A stretch of 64,000 nt of DNA from JBLUOA01 sp048060095 (GTDB lineage: Bacteria > Pseudomonadota > Alphaproteobacteria > Rhodobacterales > Rhodobacteraceae). Below, piece after piece: positions 17,513 to 26,903 of the stretch. The stretch is from the NCBI RefSeq assembly GCF_048060095.1, contig NZ_JBLUOA010000001.1:1984001-2048000 (forward strand), written 5' to 3'. Position numbers and translations under genes: made by a program. Positions within the stretch are counted from its first letter, which is position 1; every line of letters starts with the position of its first letter. Below the pieces are notes generated by a model, which searched no databases, was not told where the DNA came from, and saw only the letters and a program-made list of their open reading frames with translations.

Positions 17513-18211
17513 TCATTCCCCGCCGACAAGCTCATAAACGATCGTGACATTCGCCTGCGTCGTGACTTCACCGCTGGCGATCGGAACATCTGCGCCACGG
17601 GCCATCGACGCCTCCATCATCATCATCGGCTGCGGTGACGCTCGCCCGTGTTCCGAAATTGTCATGACGTTGCCAAGCGTGACACCTGCCGCCTCTGCAT
17701 AAAGCTCTGCCTTGCGGCGCGCATCCTCAACCGCGCGACGCCGCGCGTCGTCCTGATGCGGCTGCGGGTCCTGAAACCCGAAGCTCAGGCCGTGGAACTG
17801 ATTGGCTCCGCTTTCCAGCACGGAATCAAGCGTTCCGCCCATAGTCGCCAGATCACGCATCCGCACCGTCAAAGTGTTTGACGCGACAAACCCGATCACG
17901 ATCGGCCCGGACCGCGTGCTGGAGGAGTTGTGATCCATCCGCGGATTGATGTTCAGGTTGCTGGTCTGCATATCCCGATCTTCGATCCCCGCCGCCGAAA
18001 GCTGTTTCAGCATCGCGCTGACCCGTTCGGAATTCGCGGCCATCGCTTCTGCCGCTGTTTTGCCCTCTGTCACCACGCCCAGCGATATCGTAGCCATGTC
18101 CGGGGCTGCATCGACTCGCCCCTCGCCCGTCACCGTGATTTGGCGCATCTGTTCGCCCATCGCGGGAACCGCCATTGCAAGGCTCGCCACTAATACTATC
18201 AAAAACCGCAT
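17513..18211 (-). CDS. SIMPL-domain (DUF541) periplasmic protein
   Basis: A 232-residue exported protein with the N-terminal signal MRFLIVLVASLAMAVPAMG, cleaved before EQMRQITV. The mature sequence ITVTGEGRVDAAPDMATISLGVVTEGKTAAEAMAAN... is the SIMPL/DUF541 domain (YggE/BP26 family). Members are periplasmic or outer-membrane-associated and linked to oxidative stress, with no enzymatic activity shown. The ATG at 18211 is preceded by AAAGGA at the right spacing; ATGs at 18217 and 18226 lie too close to or within that site. A perfect GC dyad (TCGGCGGGG 17503-17511 with CCCCGCCGA 17518-17526) overlaps its stop and probably helps end transcription from both sides. Confidence 0.88.
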   Translation of the reverse strand: MRFLIVLVASLAMAVPAMGEQMRQITVTGEGRVDAAPDMATISLGVVTEGKTAAEAMAANSERVSAMLKQLSAAGIEDRDMQTSNLNINPRMDHNSSSTRSGPIVIGFVASNTLTVRMRDLATMGGTLDSVLESGANQFHGLSFGFQDPQPHQDDARRRAVEDARRKAELYAEAAGVTLGNVMTISEHGRASPQPMMMMEASMARGADVPIASGEVTTQANVTIVYELVGGE

Positions 18212-18366
18212 TGTCATTCCTTTCATTCGGTTCAAACTCGCCCCTTTAGACGCGCCCCGCAACCAAATCCTTGGGGCTTCTGCTTTTCTTGCCTAACTTA
18301 CTGATGTAGAAATAGTTCAGTATTGATGTACCCGAGGCCAGCGAGCGTTTGTGCTAGTTTGACGAG

Positions 18367-21060
18367 ATGAAACCCAATTTCGCCCTGAATCTTTCGCACG
18401 ACGGAATAAGCCTTCTGCATCGCACGCCAGGGGGCTGGCATCTTATCGGCGAAACGGCGCTTGATAGTTTCGATTTCACCGAGACGTTGGAGTTCCTGCG
18501 CCAGACAGCGGTCGAACTGGGCGGGCGCGGGTTGGCGACAAAGCTGATCCTGCCGAATTCCGAAATCCTATATACCGAAATCGACGCCCCCGGCCCCAGC
18601 GATGCGGAGCGGGAAGAGCAGATCAAAGCGGCGCTGGCCGACCGCACCCCATATGAAGTTGAGGATCTAAGTTTTGACTGGCGCGCCAAGGGGGCCAAAG
18701 TTCAGGTCGCCGCCGTTGCCAAGGTCACACTGGACGAGGCCGAAGATTTCGCCGTCGAACATCGCTTCAACCCGGTCAGCTTTGTCGCGATCCCCGATGG
18801 CGACACCTTCGCGGGGGAGCCGTTTTTCGGCCCGACCGGCGCATCCAGCACCTTCCTTGAGCGGAACGAGAAAGTCGAACGGGACGCGTTCCCCGTCAAG
18901 ATCGTGCCGCTGCCCGAGGCTGCGAGTTTCAAGCACGCTGAGCCGGAAAAGGTGGTGGAGCCGCCAAGCGCACCGCCGGAAGATCCGCCGAAGGATGAAA
19001 AGCCGGTTGTTGATGAGATGCCGGAAGCGGTTGAGGCCGAAGCAGAGACTTCACAGGGCGGCGTGAAGAGTGATGTTCAAGATACTGTAGACGAAGAATT
19101 TTCTTCTGACGATGAACATGATGACTCTCAAGAACCGGATCAGACCGACGATCTCGCAGAGGATGCCGCACCCGAGCCGGAAGCTGCAGCAGAACCCGAG
19201 ACGACACCCGAGCCAGAACCAAAGGTCGCGTCTGACCCAGTGTCTGAGCCTGATCCGGAGCCTAAACCGGAAAAAACCGTCCCGCTGACTGCGGGAATTT
19301 CGCGACCTGAGAAACCGGCAGAACCGCCACGGACCGAGGGGCCTGACAGCACCGAAGAAACGCCGCCTAGCCCTACATCCTCCAAACCGCGCAAGCGCAA
19401 ATCCAAGGATAAGGATCAGCCTGTCGTCCCGTCCTTCTCCTCCAGCCGTACCGAAAGTGCGGAGCCGGAAAGTGCTGAGTCTGACGACGACCCCGTTGAA
19501 CCGCTGCTGCTCTCGCAAGCGCGGCTGGCGATCGTTCCGGGTAACGGCAAGGGCGACGCGCCGGTGCTTGGCGCGGCGATCAAGACACCCGGCGTCACGA
19601 TTGCATCGCCGCCTGACCTTCCTGCGCTGTCGCCCAGAAAACCGACGGAGCCGGTCGTAACGACCTCGCTATCATCGCCGCCGCCACAGTTGGACGTTCC
19701 GGCGTCCCCGGATATTTCCGTCCCCGCCCCGACCCCTGCGGCGACCAGCCTTGACTCTCTGCTTGGCGTGCCAAAGCCGGCCCCGATCGAAGGGGTGGAG
19801 CCGCCGACACCCGTTGAAAGGCCCGCCGCGCTGACCGCGTTTGGCGCGAAGAGGAAGCCGGCACAGCGCGGCAAGCCCCCGCATCTTGCCCTCATCCTGA
19901 CGCTGGTGCTGCTCGCGTTCCTGGCGCTTGCCGCGGTCTGGTCGACCTTCGTCCTTGGCGATGGATTGTCGAGCTGGTTTGGCGGCGGCGAAACCACCAC
20001 GACCGCCGATGTCGAAGAAGGCGAATTGGGCGAACCGATTGACGAAGGCGAACCCGCAGAAACGGCGGAGGTCGAGGTCGCGCCCCCGATGTCCGAAGAG
20101 GTCGCGCAGGCGTTTTACGATGAAACCGGCGTCTGGCTTCGTGTTCCGACGCGGCCCAGCCTACCGCCGTCGCCGGGGCTCGACGATCTATACGTCGCCT
20201 CAATCGACCCGCCCGCCGCATCACATGACGCCATCGCGCTGCCGACCGTCGACCCGATGCCGAACGAAGGCAAGCTGCCACAGCAGGTCAATCCGGCCCC
20301 GCAAGGCACGCGGTATGAACTTGATGAACGTGGTTTCGTCATTCCAACCGCCGAGGGGGCGATCAACCCCGATGGCGTTCCCGTCTTCGCGGGTCGCCCG
20401 TCCAAGATCACGCCGCCCCGGCCCCGATCTGTCGCGTTACCGGCAGAGGCGCTCGACCCGATTGAAGCCGCGATCATGGCGACGTTCAAGCCACGCCCGC
20501 GCCCCGACGATCTGCAAGAACGGTTTGAACGGGCGCAATATGGCGGCCTGACCCGGACGGAGCTTGCAGCACAGCGCCCTGCCCCGCGTCCCGAAGCGCC
20601 GCAGCTTGCCGCAAGTGTCGATACCGCGCCCACGGCCCTTGCCGTTGCGCAATCCCCCGCGCCGCGTCATCGGCCAGACCAGTTCGCCCAGATCATCGAA
20701 GCGGCGCAGGCCAACATCGCTGCCGCTGCGGCCGCCGCAGCATCCAGCGGCAATTCAGCGCCCGCCGCCGCAGCATCGGCAAGCGTCGCCGCTGGCCAAG
20801 CCCCGTCAATCCCCACCCGTGCATCCGTCGCGCGGCAGGCAACCGTGCAAAACGCGATCAACCTGCGCCAGCTTAGCCTGATCGGCGTCTACGGCACATC
20901 GTCCCAACGCCGCGCATTGCTGCGCCTGCGCAACGGGCGTTACGTCAAGGTCGAAGTCGGCGACCGGGTGGACGGTGGCCGCGTCTCAGCCATCGGCGAC
21001 AGCGCCCTGCAATACACGAAGGGCGGGCGGAATATCACGCTTCAGATGCCGGATACCTGA
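18367..21060 (+). CDS. Large single-pass membrane protein with GspL/PilM-like N-terminus and PilP-like C-terminus
   Basis: An 897-residue protein with three parts. Residues ~1-165 (MKPNFALNLSHDGISLLHR, LILPNSEILYTEIDAPGPS) resemble the actin-like cytoplasmic fold of PilM/GspL assembly proteins. Residues ~190-500 are a low-complexity linker rich in Glu, Pro and Asp, predicted to be disordered. One transmembrane helix follows at ~508-530 (LALILTLVLLAFLALAAVW). The periplasmic part ends in an ~80-residue domain (LSLIGVYGTSSQRRALLRLR and GRYVKVEVGDRVDGGRVSAI) like PilP/GspC HR-domain proteins. This would be a bitopic inner-membrane component linking cytoplasm to periplasm. It has no pilus or secretion genes beside it. 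The domain similarity is my reading of motifs and was not confirmed by search. Confidence 0.65.
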   Translation: MKPNFALNLSHDGISLLHRTPGGWHLIGETALDSFDFTETLEFLRQTAVELGGRGLATKLILPNSEILYTEIDAPGPSDAEREEQIKAALADRTPYEVEDLSFDWRAKGAKVQVAAVAKVTLDEAEDFAVEHRFNPVSFVAIPDGDTFAGEPFFGPTGASSTFLERNEKVERDAFPVKIVPLPEAASFKHAEPEKVVEPPSAPPEDPPKDEKPVVDEMPEAVEAEAETSQGGVKSDVQDTVDEEFSSDDEHDDSQEPDQTDDLAEDAAPEPEAAAEPETTPEPEPKVASDPVSEPDPEPKPEKTVPLTAGISRPEKPAEPPRTEGPDSTEETPPSPTSSKPRKRKSKDKDQPVVPSFSSSRTESAEPESAESDDDPVEPLLLSQARLAIVPGNGKGDAPVLGAAIKTPGVTIASPPDLPALSPRKPTEPVVTTSLSSPPPQLDVPASPDISVPAPTPAATSLDSLLGVPKPAPIEGVEPPTPVERPAALTAFGAKRKPAQRGKPPHLALILTLVLLAFLALAAVWSTFVLGDGLSSWFGGGETTTTADVEEGELGEPIDEGEPAETAEVEVAPPMSEEVAQAFYDETGVWLRVPTRPSLPPSPGLDDLYVASIDPPAASHDAIALPTVDPMPNEGKLPQQVNPAPQGTRYELDERGFVIPTAEGAINPDGVPVFAGRPSKITPPRPRSVALPAEALDPIEAAIMATFKPRPRPDDLQERFERAQYGGLTRTELAAQRPAPRPEAPQLAASVDTAPTALAVAQSPAPRHRPDQFAQIIEAAQANIAAAAAAAASSGNSAPAAAASASVAAGQAPSIPTRASVARQATVQNAINLRQLSLIGVYGTSSQRRALLRLRNGRYVKVEVGDRVDGGRVSAIGDSALQYTKGGRNITLQMPDT

Positions 21061-21086
21061 GGGTTGGCGAAAGCCGTCGCCCGCTC

Positions 21087-22085
21087 TCACGTCTTGATGA
21101 ACCAAGTGATCGCGTTGCTGTAACCCGCCTTTTCCAACAGCACTATTTTCGATGACCAAGCCGCAGGACAAACGAGCAAGACGGCGTTGTTCCCCCGCGA
21201 TTGCAAAGCGCTTTCTGCCGCATTCAAAAGGGCGGTTGCTGCAAGACCGTCGCGCCCAAGCCGATCTGGGTTCTCAAAATCGCTATGGAAATAGTCGTCG
21301 ATAAAGCCAGTGCCGGCGACATCGTGCGCCGCAGGGAAGTGCAGTGCGGTTGCGGGCTGCGAAATCGCGTATCCATCGACATCGCCACCGCGCTCCGAAA
21401 CAAACATATCGCGATCCGGCAAAGTCAGACTGCGATCCATCCAAGACCCGAACCGGGCGTTCGCCTCGGGATGCGGTTTCCAAAACGTGTTGTGAAGGTC
21501 GTGCAGGATGCGCCGATTGATGGCGCTTGAGGCGACGATTGCGGGCACATCGTCTGGCTGCGCCGCGCGGACGCCTTCAGACGCTGGGCTGTCGCGCAGA
21601 TCGGTTTTGGCGAAATACAGCGTCAAAGGCTGATAGCCTTGGGCAGCGTATTCGGCCTCCCACGGGCCGCCTTGCGCGGACGACGCCACCAAGATTTTTG
21701 CGCCCGCCTCGACAAGATCAGCCTCAGCGGCTTTAAGAAGGGATTGCTGCGTTCCCTCCGGCGCGCTGTCCGCGACAAAGCAGTCCTCCATAATTAGCCC
21801 CGGTGCGCCGAACTCGCCCGCATAGATGGGCGGAACAGGAAGCAGGATCGTGTGGGTTAAGCCAATAACCTCACCGTCGAATTCGGCCAGAAGCCACTGC
21901 TGGCGGAACGGTGGGTTATCGTTTTGCATCGCTGACCCGACAGTCGACCGAACCTTGTCGCGCGCGTTATCGTCCAGCTTCCAAAGCGTTGGGTTCACGG
22001 CCCGCCTCTGCTCCGCATCCTGAAGAAGCAAATCGACCATTACCTCAGTATCTGACGGTTGTGCGGCGCGAAATCTGACGGGCAT
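21087..22085 (-). CDS. GNAT-like N-acetyltransferase domain protein
   Basis: A 332-residue protein that starts MPVRFRAAQPSDTEVMVDLL, a typical GNAT beginning. It has WLLAEFDGEVIGLTHTILLP as a possible acetyl-CoA strand-helix and a second related half (GVRAAQPDDVPAIVASSAIN and later GYAISQPATALHFP), suggesting tandem GNAT-like domains of ~160 residues each. The second half ends LLVCPAAWSSKIVLLEKAGY, which resembles the C-terminal GNAT motif. The substrate is unknown. The ATG at 22085 has GAGGA upstream and is preferred over a TTG two codons earlier. It is transcribed on the same strand as hppD but separated from it by that gene's terminator. Confidence 0.7.
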   Translation of the reverse strand: MPVRFRAAQPSDTEVMVDLLLQDAEQRRAVNPTLWKLDDNARDKVRSTVGSAMQNDNPPFRQQWLLAEFDGEVIGLTHTILLPVPPIYAGEFGAPGLIMEDCFVADSAPEGTQQSLLKAAEADLVEAGAKILVASSAQGGPWEAEYAAQGYQPLTLYFAKTDLRDSPASEGVRAAQPDDVPAIVASSAINRRILHDLHNTFWKPHPEANARFGSWMDRSLTLPDRDMFVSERGGDVDGYAISQPATALHFPAAHDVAGTGFIDDYFHSDFENPDRLGRDGLAATALLNAAESALQSRGNNAVLLVCPAAWSSKIVLLEKAGYSNAITWFIKT

Positions 22086-22191
22086 GTGCAATCCTCAATG
22101 CAAGAGTCTTGATCGGTCATATCGCACGGCGCGCAGGCCCGAAAGCCGGCTTGCACAGTGTCGCCGGGCTTTACGTCTGAACGCCCCCCAC

Positions 22192-22219
22192 AAAAAAGCC
22201 CCGGCGGTTGCGCCGGGGC
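22192..22219 (-). terminator. Rho-independent terminator of hppD
   Basis: On the minus strand GCCCCGGC (22219-22212) and GCCGGGGC (22205-22198) form an 8-bp stem with a 6-base loop, followed by TTTTTT (22197-22192). It lies 24 bases past the hppD stop. Confidence 0.88.
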
Positions 22220-22242
22220 CAAGTCTTTCGACGGTCGCTGGT

Positions 22243-23337
22243 TTATTCCGCTGCCAGCTCTCCGGTGTCGATCTGCTCTTGCTCGATCGATTCAAACAGG
22301 GCCTTGAAGTTCCCTTCACCGAACCCGTCATCCCCCTTCCGTTGGATGAACTCAAAGAAGATCGGGCCGATCACGGTTTTGGAAAAGATCTGGAGCAGGA
22401 TGCGGGTTTCGCCGCCATCGACCACACCTTCGCCGTCAATCAGAATGCCGTGCTTCTTCATCCGGTCGAGCGGTTCTTCGTGGCCGACCACGCGATCTTT
22501 GCTAAGCGCATAGTAGGTATCCGGCGGGCCGGGCATGAATTTCAGCCCGTTATCGGCAATCGCGTCGGTTGAGGCATAGATGTCTTCGGTCCCGACAGCG
22601 ATGTGCTGGATGCCCTCGCCGTTATATTTCTTGAGGTAGGACACGATCTGCCCCTTCTCGCCGCGATCTTCGTTGATTGGGATACGGATACGACCGCAGG
22701 GCGAGGTTAGCGCGCGGCTGACAAGGCCGGAATACTTGCCTTCGATGTCAAAGAACCGGATTTCCTTGAAGTTGAACAGGTCGCCGTAGAACCTGAACCA
22801 CTTGTCCATGTTGCCCTTGTGGACGTTGTGGGTCAGGTGATCGAGGTAGTAGAATCCGACGCCTTTCGGATGCGCGTTGGCGATCCATTCGAACTCATCG
22901 TTATAGGGGCTGGTCGCGTAATACTGGTCGATGAAATACAGAAGCGATCCGCCGATCCCATAGATCGCGGGCACGTCCATCGACTTGCCATCGCCTTCGT
23001 AGGGCTTCGCACCCTTCGCCATCGCATGTTCAAACGCTTTCTGAGCGTCCACCACCCGCCACGCCATCGACGGGGCGCAGGGGCCGTGTTCCTCGACGAA
23101 GTTCATGCCAAACGATCCCGGCTCTGCGTTCAGCAGGTATGAGATGTCGCCCTGCTTCCACAGTTCGATCTTCTTGGTCTTGTGGTTTGCGACGTGTTCG
23201 TATCCCATCTTGGCGAACAGGTCGCGCAGTTCCTGCGGCTCGGGGTGGGCAAATTCGACGAATTCGAACCCGTCGGTGCCCGCGGGGTTTTCATCGGTGA
23301 TGGTCGATCTTGGGGCGTTGTGGGGGAATGGTCCCAT
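22243..23337 (-). CDS. hppD: 4-hydroxyphenylpyruvate dioxygenase
   Basis: A 364-residue non-haem Fe(II) dioxygenase that converts 4-hydroxyphenylpyruvate to homogentisate in tyrosine catabolism. The two-domain vicinal-oxygen-chelate fold is evident. The iron ligands are expected at the His in LDHLTHNVHKG, the His in GIQHIAVGTEDI, and the Glu in IFFEFIQRKGDDGFGEGN near the C-terminus. The Fe-site and C-terminal motifs are intact and the length is normal. The ATG at 23337 is preceded by AGGAG. It is divergent from an Lrp-type gene (120 bases between starts), which probably regulates it. An intrinsic terminator follows. Confidence 0.96.
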   Translation of the reverse strand: MGPFPHNAPRSTITDENPAGTDGFEFVEFAHPEPQELRDLFAKMGYEHVANHKTKKIELWKQGDISYLLNAEPGSFGMNFVEEHGPCAPSMAWRVVDAQKAFEHAMAKGAKPYEGDGKSMDVPAIYGIGGSLLYFIDQYYATSPYNDEFEWIANAHPKGVGFYYLDHLTHNVHKGNMDKWFRFYGDLFNFKEIRFFDIEGKYSGLVSRALTSPCGRIRIPINEDRGEKGQIVSYLKKYNGEGIQHIAVGTEDIYASTDAIADNGLKFMPGPPDTYYALSKDRVVGHEEPLDRMKKHGILIDGEGVVDGGETRILLQIFSKTVIGPIFFEFIQRKGDDGFGEGNFKALFESIEQEQIDTGELAAE

Positions 23338-23457
23338 GTTTCATGCTCCTGTGCGCTGATTCCCGTGCAGGATACGCCCGTTTCGGCGGCGAATTTGCGC
23401 GTTCTGGTGCATCTTCGCGGGTTGAATTGCGCTGTTTTCGCGCGTAACCTACCTATC

Positions 23458-23931
23458 ATGCAAATTCCCCGCACGAAACTGGATGAAACCGACAGCCGCC
23501 TGCTTGCCGCCCTGCAGCGAAACGCGTATCTGACCTCGCAAGAGCTGAGCGAATTGTTGAACCTGTCGGCCAGCCAGGTGGGTCGCCGACGCCAACGGCT
23601 TGAGGCTGAGGGGTATATCTGCGGCTACTCGGCCCGGCTTGATCCGCATCGCGTCGGACTGACGGTGCAGGCCTTCGTGCAGGTCCAGATGGTTGACCAC
23701 GATCCCGACACGGCCAAGAGTTTTGCCGGGCTGGTTGATCGCCAGCCCGAAATCACCAGCGCGTGGACCCTGACCGGCGAAGCCGATTATCTTCTGCGCG
23801 TCTATTGTGAAGACCTGCCCGCATTGAATACTCTGATCCATGATACGTTGCTACCGCACAAGGCCGTGGCCCGCGTGCAAAGCCAGATCGTTATGAACCA
23901 GTTCAAGTCGGACGCCCCACTGCCAACCTGA
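23458..23931 (+). CDS. Lrp/AsnC-family transcriptional regulator
   Basis: A 157-residue regulator. An N-terminal winged HTH (KLDETDSRLLAALQRNAYLT, LSASQVGRRRQRLE, residues ~8-50) is followed by a C-terminal RAM/ASNC ligand-binding beta-alpha domain (VQAFVQVQMVDHD..., WTLTGEADYLLRVYCEDL). It is divergently placed to hppD, and such pairs commonly control the neighbouring amino-acid catabolic gene in response to an aromatic or branched amino acid. Control of hppD is an inference. The start is the ATG at 23458; a much longer in-frame extension overlaps hppD and is not credible. The antiporter gene starts 7 bases after its stop. Confidence 0.9.
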   Translation: MQIPRTKLDETDSRLLAALQRNAYLTSQELSELLNLSASQVGRRRQRLEAEGYICGYSARLDPHRVGLTVQAFVQVQMVDHDPDTAKSFAGLVDRQPEITSAWTLTGEADYLLRVYCEDLPALNTLIHDTLLPHKAVARVQSQIVMNQFKSDAPLPT

Positions 23932-23938
23932 GGATTTC

Positions 23939-25813
23939 ATGGAAACTTTCCTGTATTCAGCGACCATCTACCTTGCCGCTGCGGTGATCGCGGTTCCTCT
24001 GGCTGCGCGGACGGGCCTTGGCTCCGTTCTGGGATACCTTCTGGCCGGGATCGTCATTGGCCCGATCCTTGGCCTTGTTGGGGCAGAAGCAGAAGACCTG
24101 CGCCATTTCGCGGAATTCGGCGTGGTGATGATGCTGTTCCTCATCGGGTTAGAGCTTGAACCCCGCGCCCTGTGGAACATGCGCGACCGCCTGATCGGAC
24201 TTGGTGGGTTGCAGATTGTCGGCACGACGATCCTTGTGACGGCCGCAACGATCTGGCTGGGCCATGAATGGCCAGTGGCGCTGGCGATCGGGTTGATCCT
24301 GTCGCTCAGCTCAACCGCGATCGTGCTACAGACCTTGTCCGAGAAAAACCTGATGCAAACCTCTGGCGGGCGGTCTGTCTTTTCGGTCCTGTTGACGCAA
24401 GACATCGCAGTGATCCCGATGCTCGCCCTGCTGCCGCTGCTGGCGATTTCGGGCATTTTCAACGCGGCGTCCCACAAGAACGATCACGGTGGCGACAACC
24501 CGGCGGAAGAGGCGATGACCTTCGTAGAAAGCCTGCCCGCCTGGGGCGTGACGCTTGTCACCCTCGCCGCAGTCGGGATCGTCGTGCTGGCCGGGATTTA
24601 TCTGATCCGCCCGGTGTTCCACTACATCCACAAAGCCCGACTGCGCGAGATGTATACCGCGCTCGCCCTATTGATCGTCATCAGCATTGCGTTTCTGATG
24701 ACCGTTGTGGGCCTGTCCCCTGCGCTTGGCACGTTCCTTGCGGGTGTCCTGCTGGCAAACTCCGAATTCCGGCATGAGCTTGAAACCGACATCCAGCCGT
24801 TCAAGGGGCTGTTGCTTGGCCTTTTCTTCATCACGGTCGGCGCGGGTATCAACTTTGCCGCTTTATGGGCGGACCTTGGCGATGTGATCGGGCTGACCAT
24901 TCTGTTGATGGTGCTGAAGGGCGTGGTTCTGTTCGCCCTCGCCAGTTTCTTTGGCCTGCACAAGCGGGATAAGTGGCTGTTCACGCTCGGCCTCGCCCAA
25001 GCCGGTGAGTTTGGCTTTGTCCTATCGAGCTTTGCGCTGCAACAGAACGTCATCCCCACGGACCTTGGGCAGAAATTGCTGCTGATTATCGCGCTGTCGA
25101 TGTTGCTGACGCCGCTGTTCTTCATCCTCTACGATTGGCTGAGCCAGCGGATGGGCGAGGTCACGACCGACCACGAACCCGACCATATCGACGAACAGGC
25201 CCCGATCATTATCGCGGGCATTGGGCGGTTTGGGCAGGTCGTCAACCGGATGGTGCAGCTTGCGGGCAAGCAAACGACCGTGCTGGATCATGATCTTGAG
25301 ACGATCCAACTGATGCGGAAATTCGGCTTCAAAGGGTTCTTTGGCGACCCGACCCGGCCCGACCTGCTGCAAGCGGCGGGAATCGACAAGGCCGCCGTCT
25401 TTGTCGTCGCGATCGACAACCCCGTCGATGCGGTCAAGCTGGTACGGCTCGCCCGCAAGCGCAGGCCTGACCTTCATATCATCGCCCGCGCGCGGGATCG
25501 GGTGCATACCTATGAACTCTACCGTGCCGGGGCAAACGATATCGTGCGAGAGATGTTCGACAGTTCCCTTCGCGCCGCGCGCTACGTTCTGGAAAACACC
25601 GGGCTTAGTGAATATGAGGCGTCCCAACACGAAAAAGCGTTCTTCCAGCTCGATCGATACGCGCTGAAAGAGCTTGCCGCGCTTTGGGACCCGAACCAGC
25701 CGGTGTCACGAAATGACGCCTATATCGAACGGTCCCGCGAACTGAATGCAGAGCTTGAAACCGCAATCGTTGAGAAGATCGCGCAGGAAGAGGACGACGC
25801 CGAAACCGCCTGA
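23939..25813 (+). CDS. Kef-type monovalent cation:proton antiporter (CPA2) with RCK domain
   Basis: A 624-residue protein. The N-terminal ~390 residues form a CPA2 antiporter unit with about a dozen hydrophobic helices (MFLIGLELEPRALWNMRDRL, LSLSSTAIVLQTLSEK, AGEFGFVLSSFALQ). Residues ~420-540 are a Rossmann-type RCK/TrkA-N domain beginning IIIAGIGRFGQVVNRMVQLA and ending near IIARARDRVHTYELYRAG. This is the layout of the KefB/KefC/YbaL family of ligand-gated K+/H+ antiporters, used in electrophile or pH stress. The regulatory ligand is not known here. It is possibly co-transcribed with the upstream Lrp gene and convergent with cobT with no space between the stops. Confidence 0.9.
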   Translation: METFLYSATIYLAAAVIAVPLAARTGLGSVLGYLLAGIVIGPILGLVGAEAEDLRHFAEFGVVMMLFLIGLELEPRALWNMRDRLIGLGGLQIVGTTILVTAATIWLGHEWPVALAIGLILSLSSTAIVLQTLSEKNLMQTSGGRSVFSVLLTQDIAVIPMLALLPLLAISGIFNAASHKNDHGGDNPAEEAMTFVESLPAWGVTLVTLAAVGIVVLAGIYLIRPVFHYIHKARLREMYTALALLIVISIAFLMTVVGLSPALGTFLAGVLLANSEFRHELETDIQPFKGLLLGLFFITVGAGINFAALWADLGDVIGLTILLMVLKGVVLFALASFFGLHKRDKWLFTLGLAQAGEFGFVLSSFALQQNVIPTDLGQKLLLIIALSMLLTPLFFILYDWLSQRMGEVTTDHEPDHIDEQAPIIIAGIGRFGQVVNRMVQLAGKQTTVLDHDLETIQLMRKFGFKGFFGDPTRPDLLQAAGIDKAAVFVVAIDNPVDAVKLVRLARKRRPDLHIIARARDRVHTYELYRAGANDIVREMFDSSLRAARYVLENTGLSEYEASQHEKAFFQLDRYALKELAALWDPNQPVSRNDAYIERSRELNAELETAIVEKIAQEEDDAETA

Positions 25814-26827
25814 TCAGCCGCCGGAGACTCCGGCCTCTGCAAAGGTTGCCATTCCCGAATGACACGCGATAGCGCCTTTCAGCACGCCAATCGCCAGCGC
25901 GGCCCCCGACCCTTCGCCAAGCCGCATGTCAAGGCTGAGGAGCGGCTGTTTCCCAATCCGATCCAGCAGGGCGGCATGGGCGCCCTCCTCCGACAAATGG
26001 CCAGCGACAGTGTGGGCGATTGCGTCATCTGACAGGGAATGCAAAACGGCGGCAGCGGCGGTGCAGATAAACCCGTCGAGGATGACCGGAATGCCGAGAA
26101 CCCGCGCCCGCGCAATGGCCCCCGCCATCGCCGCGATTTCCCGTCCGCCGAGGCAGCGCAGCACCTCAAGAGGGTCGTCCGACGCGTGCCGTTCCGCGCC
26201 CTCATCCACCACGCGGGCTTTGATGCGTAGCCCGACGTCATCAACGCCCGTTCCGCACCCGACCCAGTCTTCACCCGCGCCGCCATAAAGCGCGCAGGCA
26301 ATTGCCGCGGCTGACGTCGTGTTGCCGATCCCCATCTCGCCCGCGACCAGCAAATCAGCGGTCGGGTCGACCGCTTGCCAACCGATGTGCAAGGCGTCGG
26401 TAAATTCCGCCTCTGTCATGGCGGGTTCAATCGTGAAATCAGCTGTAGGGGTATCGAGCATGATCGGATGCACAGTCAGCGACGCGCCGAACGCCTTGGC
26501 CAATTGATTGATCGCAGCACCGCCGTTTTGAAAGTTCAATACCATCTGCGCAGTCACTTCAGCCGGAAACGCCGACACACCTTGCGCAGCGATCCCGTGA
26601 TTGCCTGCAAAGATCAGGACTTGCGGCTTCTCCAGCGCGGGCCGTGCGGTCCCATGCCAACCTGCATACCAGATTGCCAAATGCTCAAGCCGCCCCAGCG
26701 CGCCGGGTGGCTTGGTCAGTTGCAAATTCCGATCCTGCGCGCCCTGACGGGCGTCGGGGTCGGGTGCCATTGCGTCCGACAGAAGGGCGCGAAACGCCTC
26801 AACAGTTTCGAAATCCGGTTGCGTCAT
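25814..26827 (-). CDS. cobT: Nicotinate-nucleotide--dimethylbenzimidazole phosphoribosyltransferase CobT
   Basis: A 337-residue enzyme that makes alpha-ribazole phosphate from dimethylbenzimidazole and nicotinate mononucleotide, for the lower ligand of cobalamin. Family motifs include FAGNHGIAAQGVSAFP, QMVLNFQNGGAAINQLA, LLVAGEMGIGNTTSAAAIA, VLRCLGGREIAAMAGAI and the C-terminal LGEGSGAALAIGVLKGA. Length is typical. It is divergent from cobS with 76 bases between the starts, so both nucleotide-loop genes probably share a promoter region. I saw no cobalamin riboswitch there. Confidence 0.95.
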   Translation of the reverse strand: MTQPDFETVEAFRALLSDAMAPDPDARQGAQDRNLQLTKPPGALGRLEHLAIWYAGWHGTARPALEKPQVLIFAGNHGIAAQGVSAFPAEVTAQMVLNFQNGGAAINQLAKAFGASLTVHPIMLDTPTADFTIEPAMTEAEFTDALHIGWQAVDPTADLLVAGEMGIGNTTSAAAIACALYGGAGEDWVGCGTGVDDVGLRIKARVVDEGAERHASDDPLEVLRCLGGREIAAMAGAIARARVLGIPVILDGFICTAAAAVLHSLSDDAIAHTVAGHLSEEGAHAALLDRIGKQPLLSLDMRLGEGSGAALAIGVLKGAIACHSGMATFAEAGVSGG

Positions 26828-26903
26828 GGTGGCCCTCGTTGAAATGCGCTTCGGTTCTCTTTAACGCTTGGGGGCGCTTTGAAAAGACCAAGAGGGTAAG
26901 TTC

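Noticed and set aside
26828..26903. Cobalamin riboswitch between cobT and cobS
   Set aside because: The gap is 76 bases, too short for the riboswitch, and no B12-box is visible.
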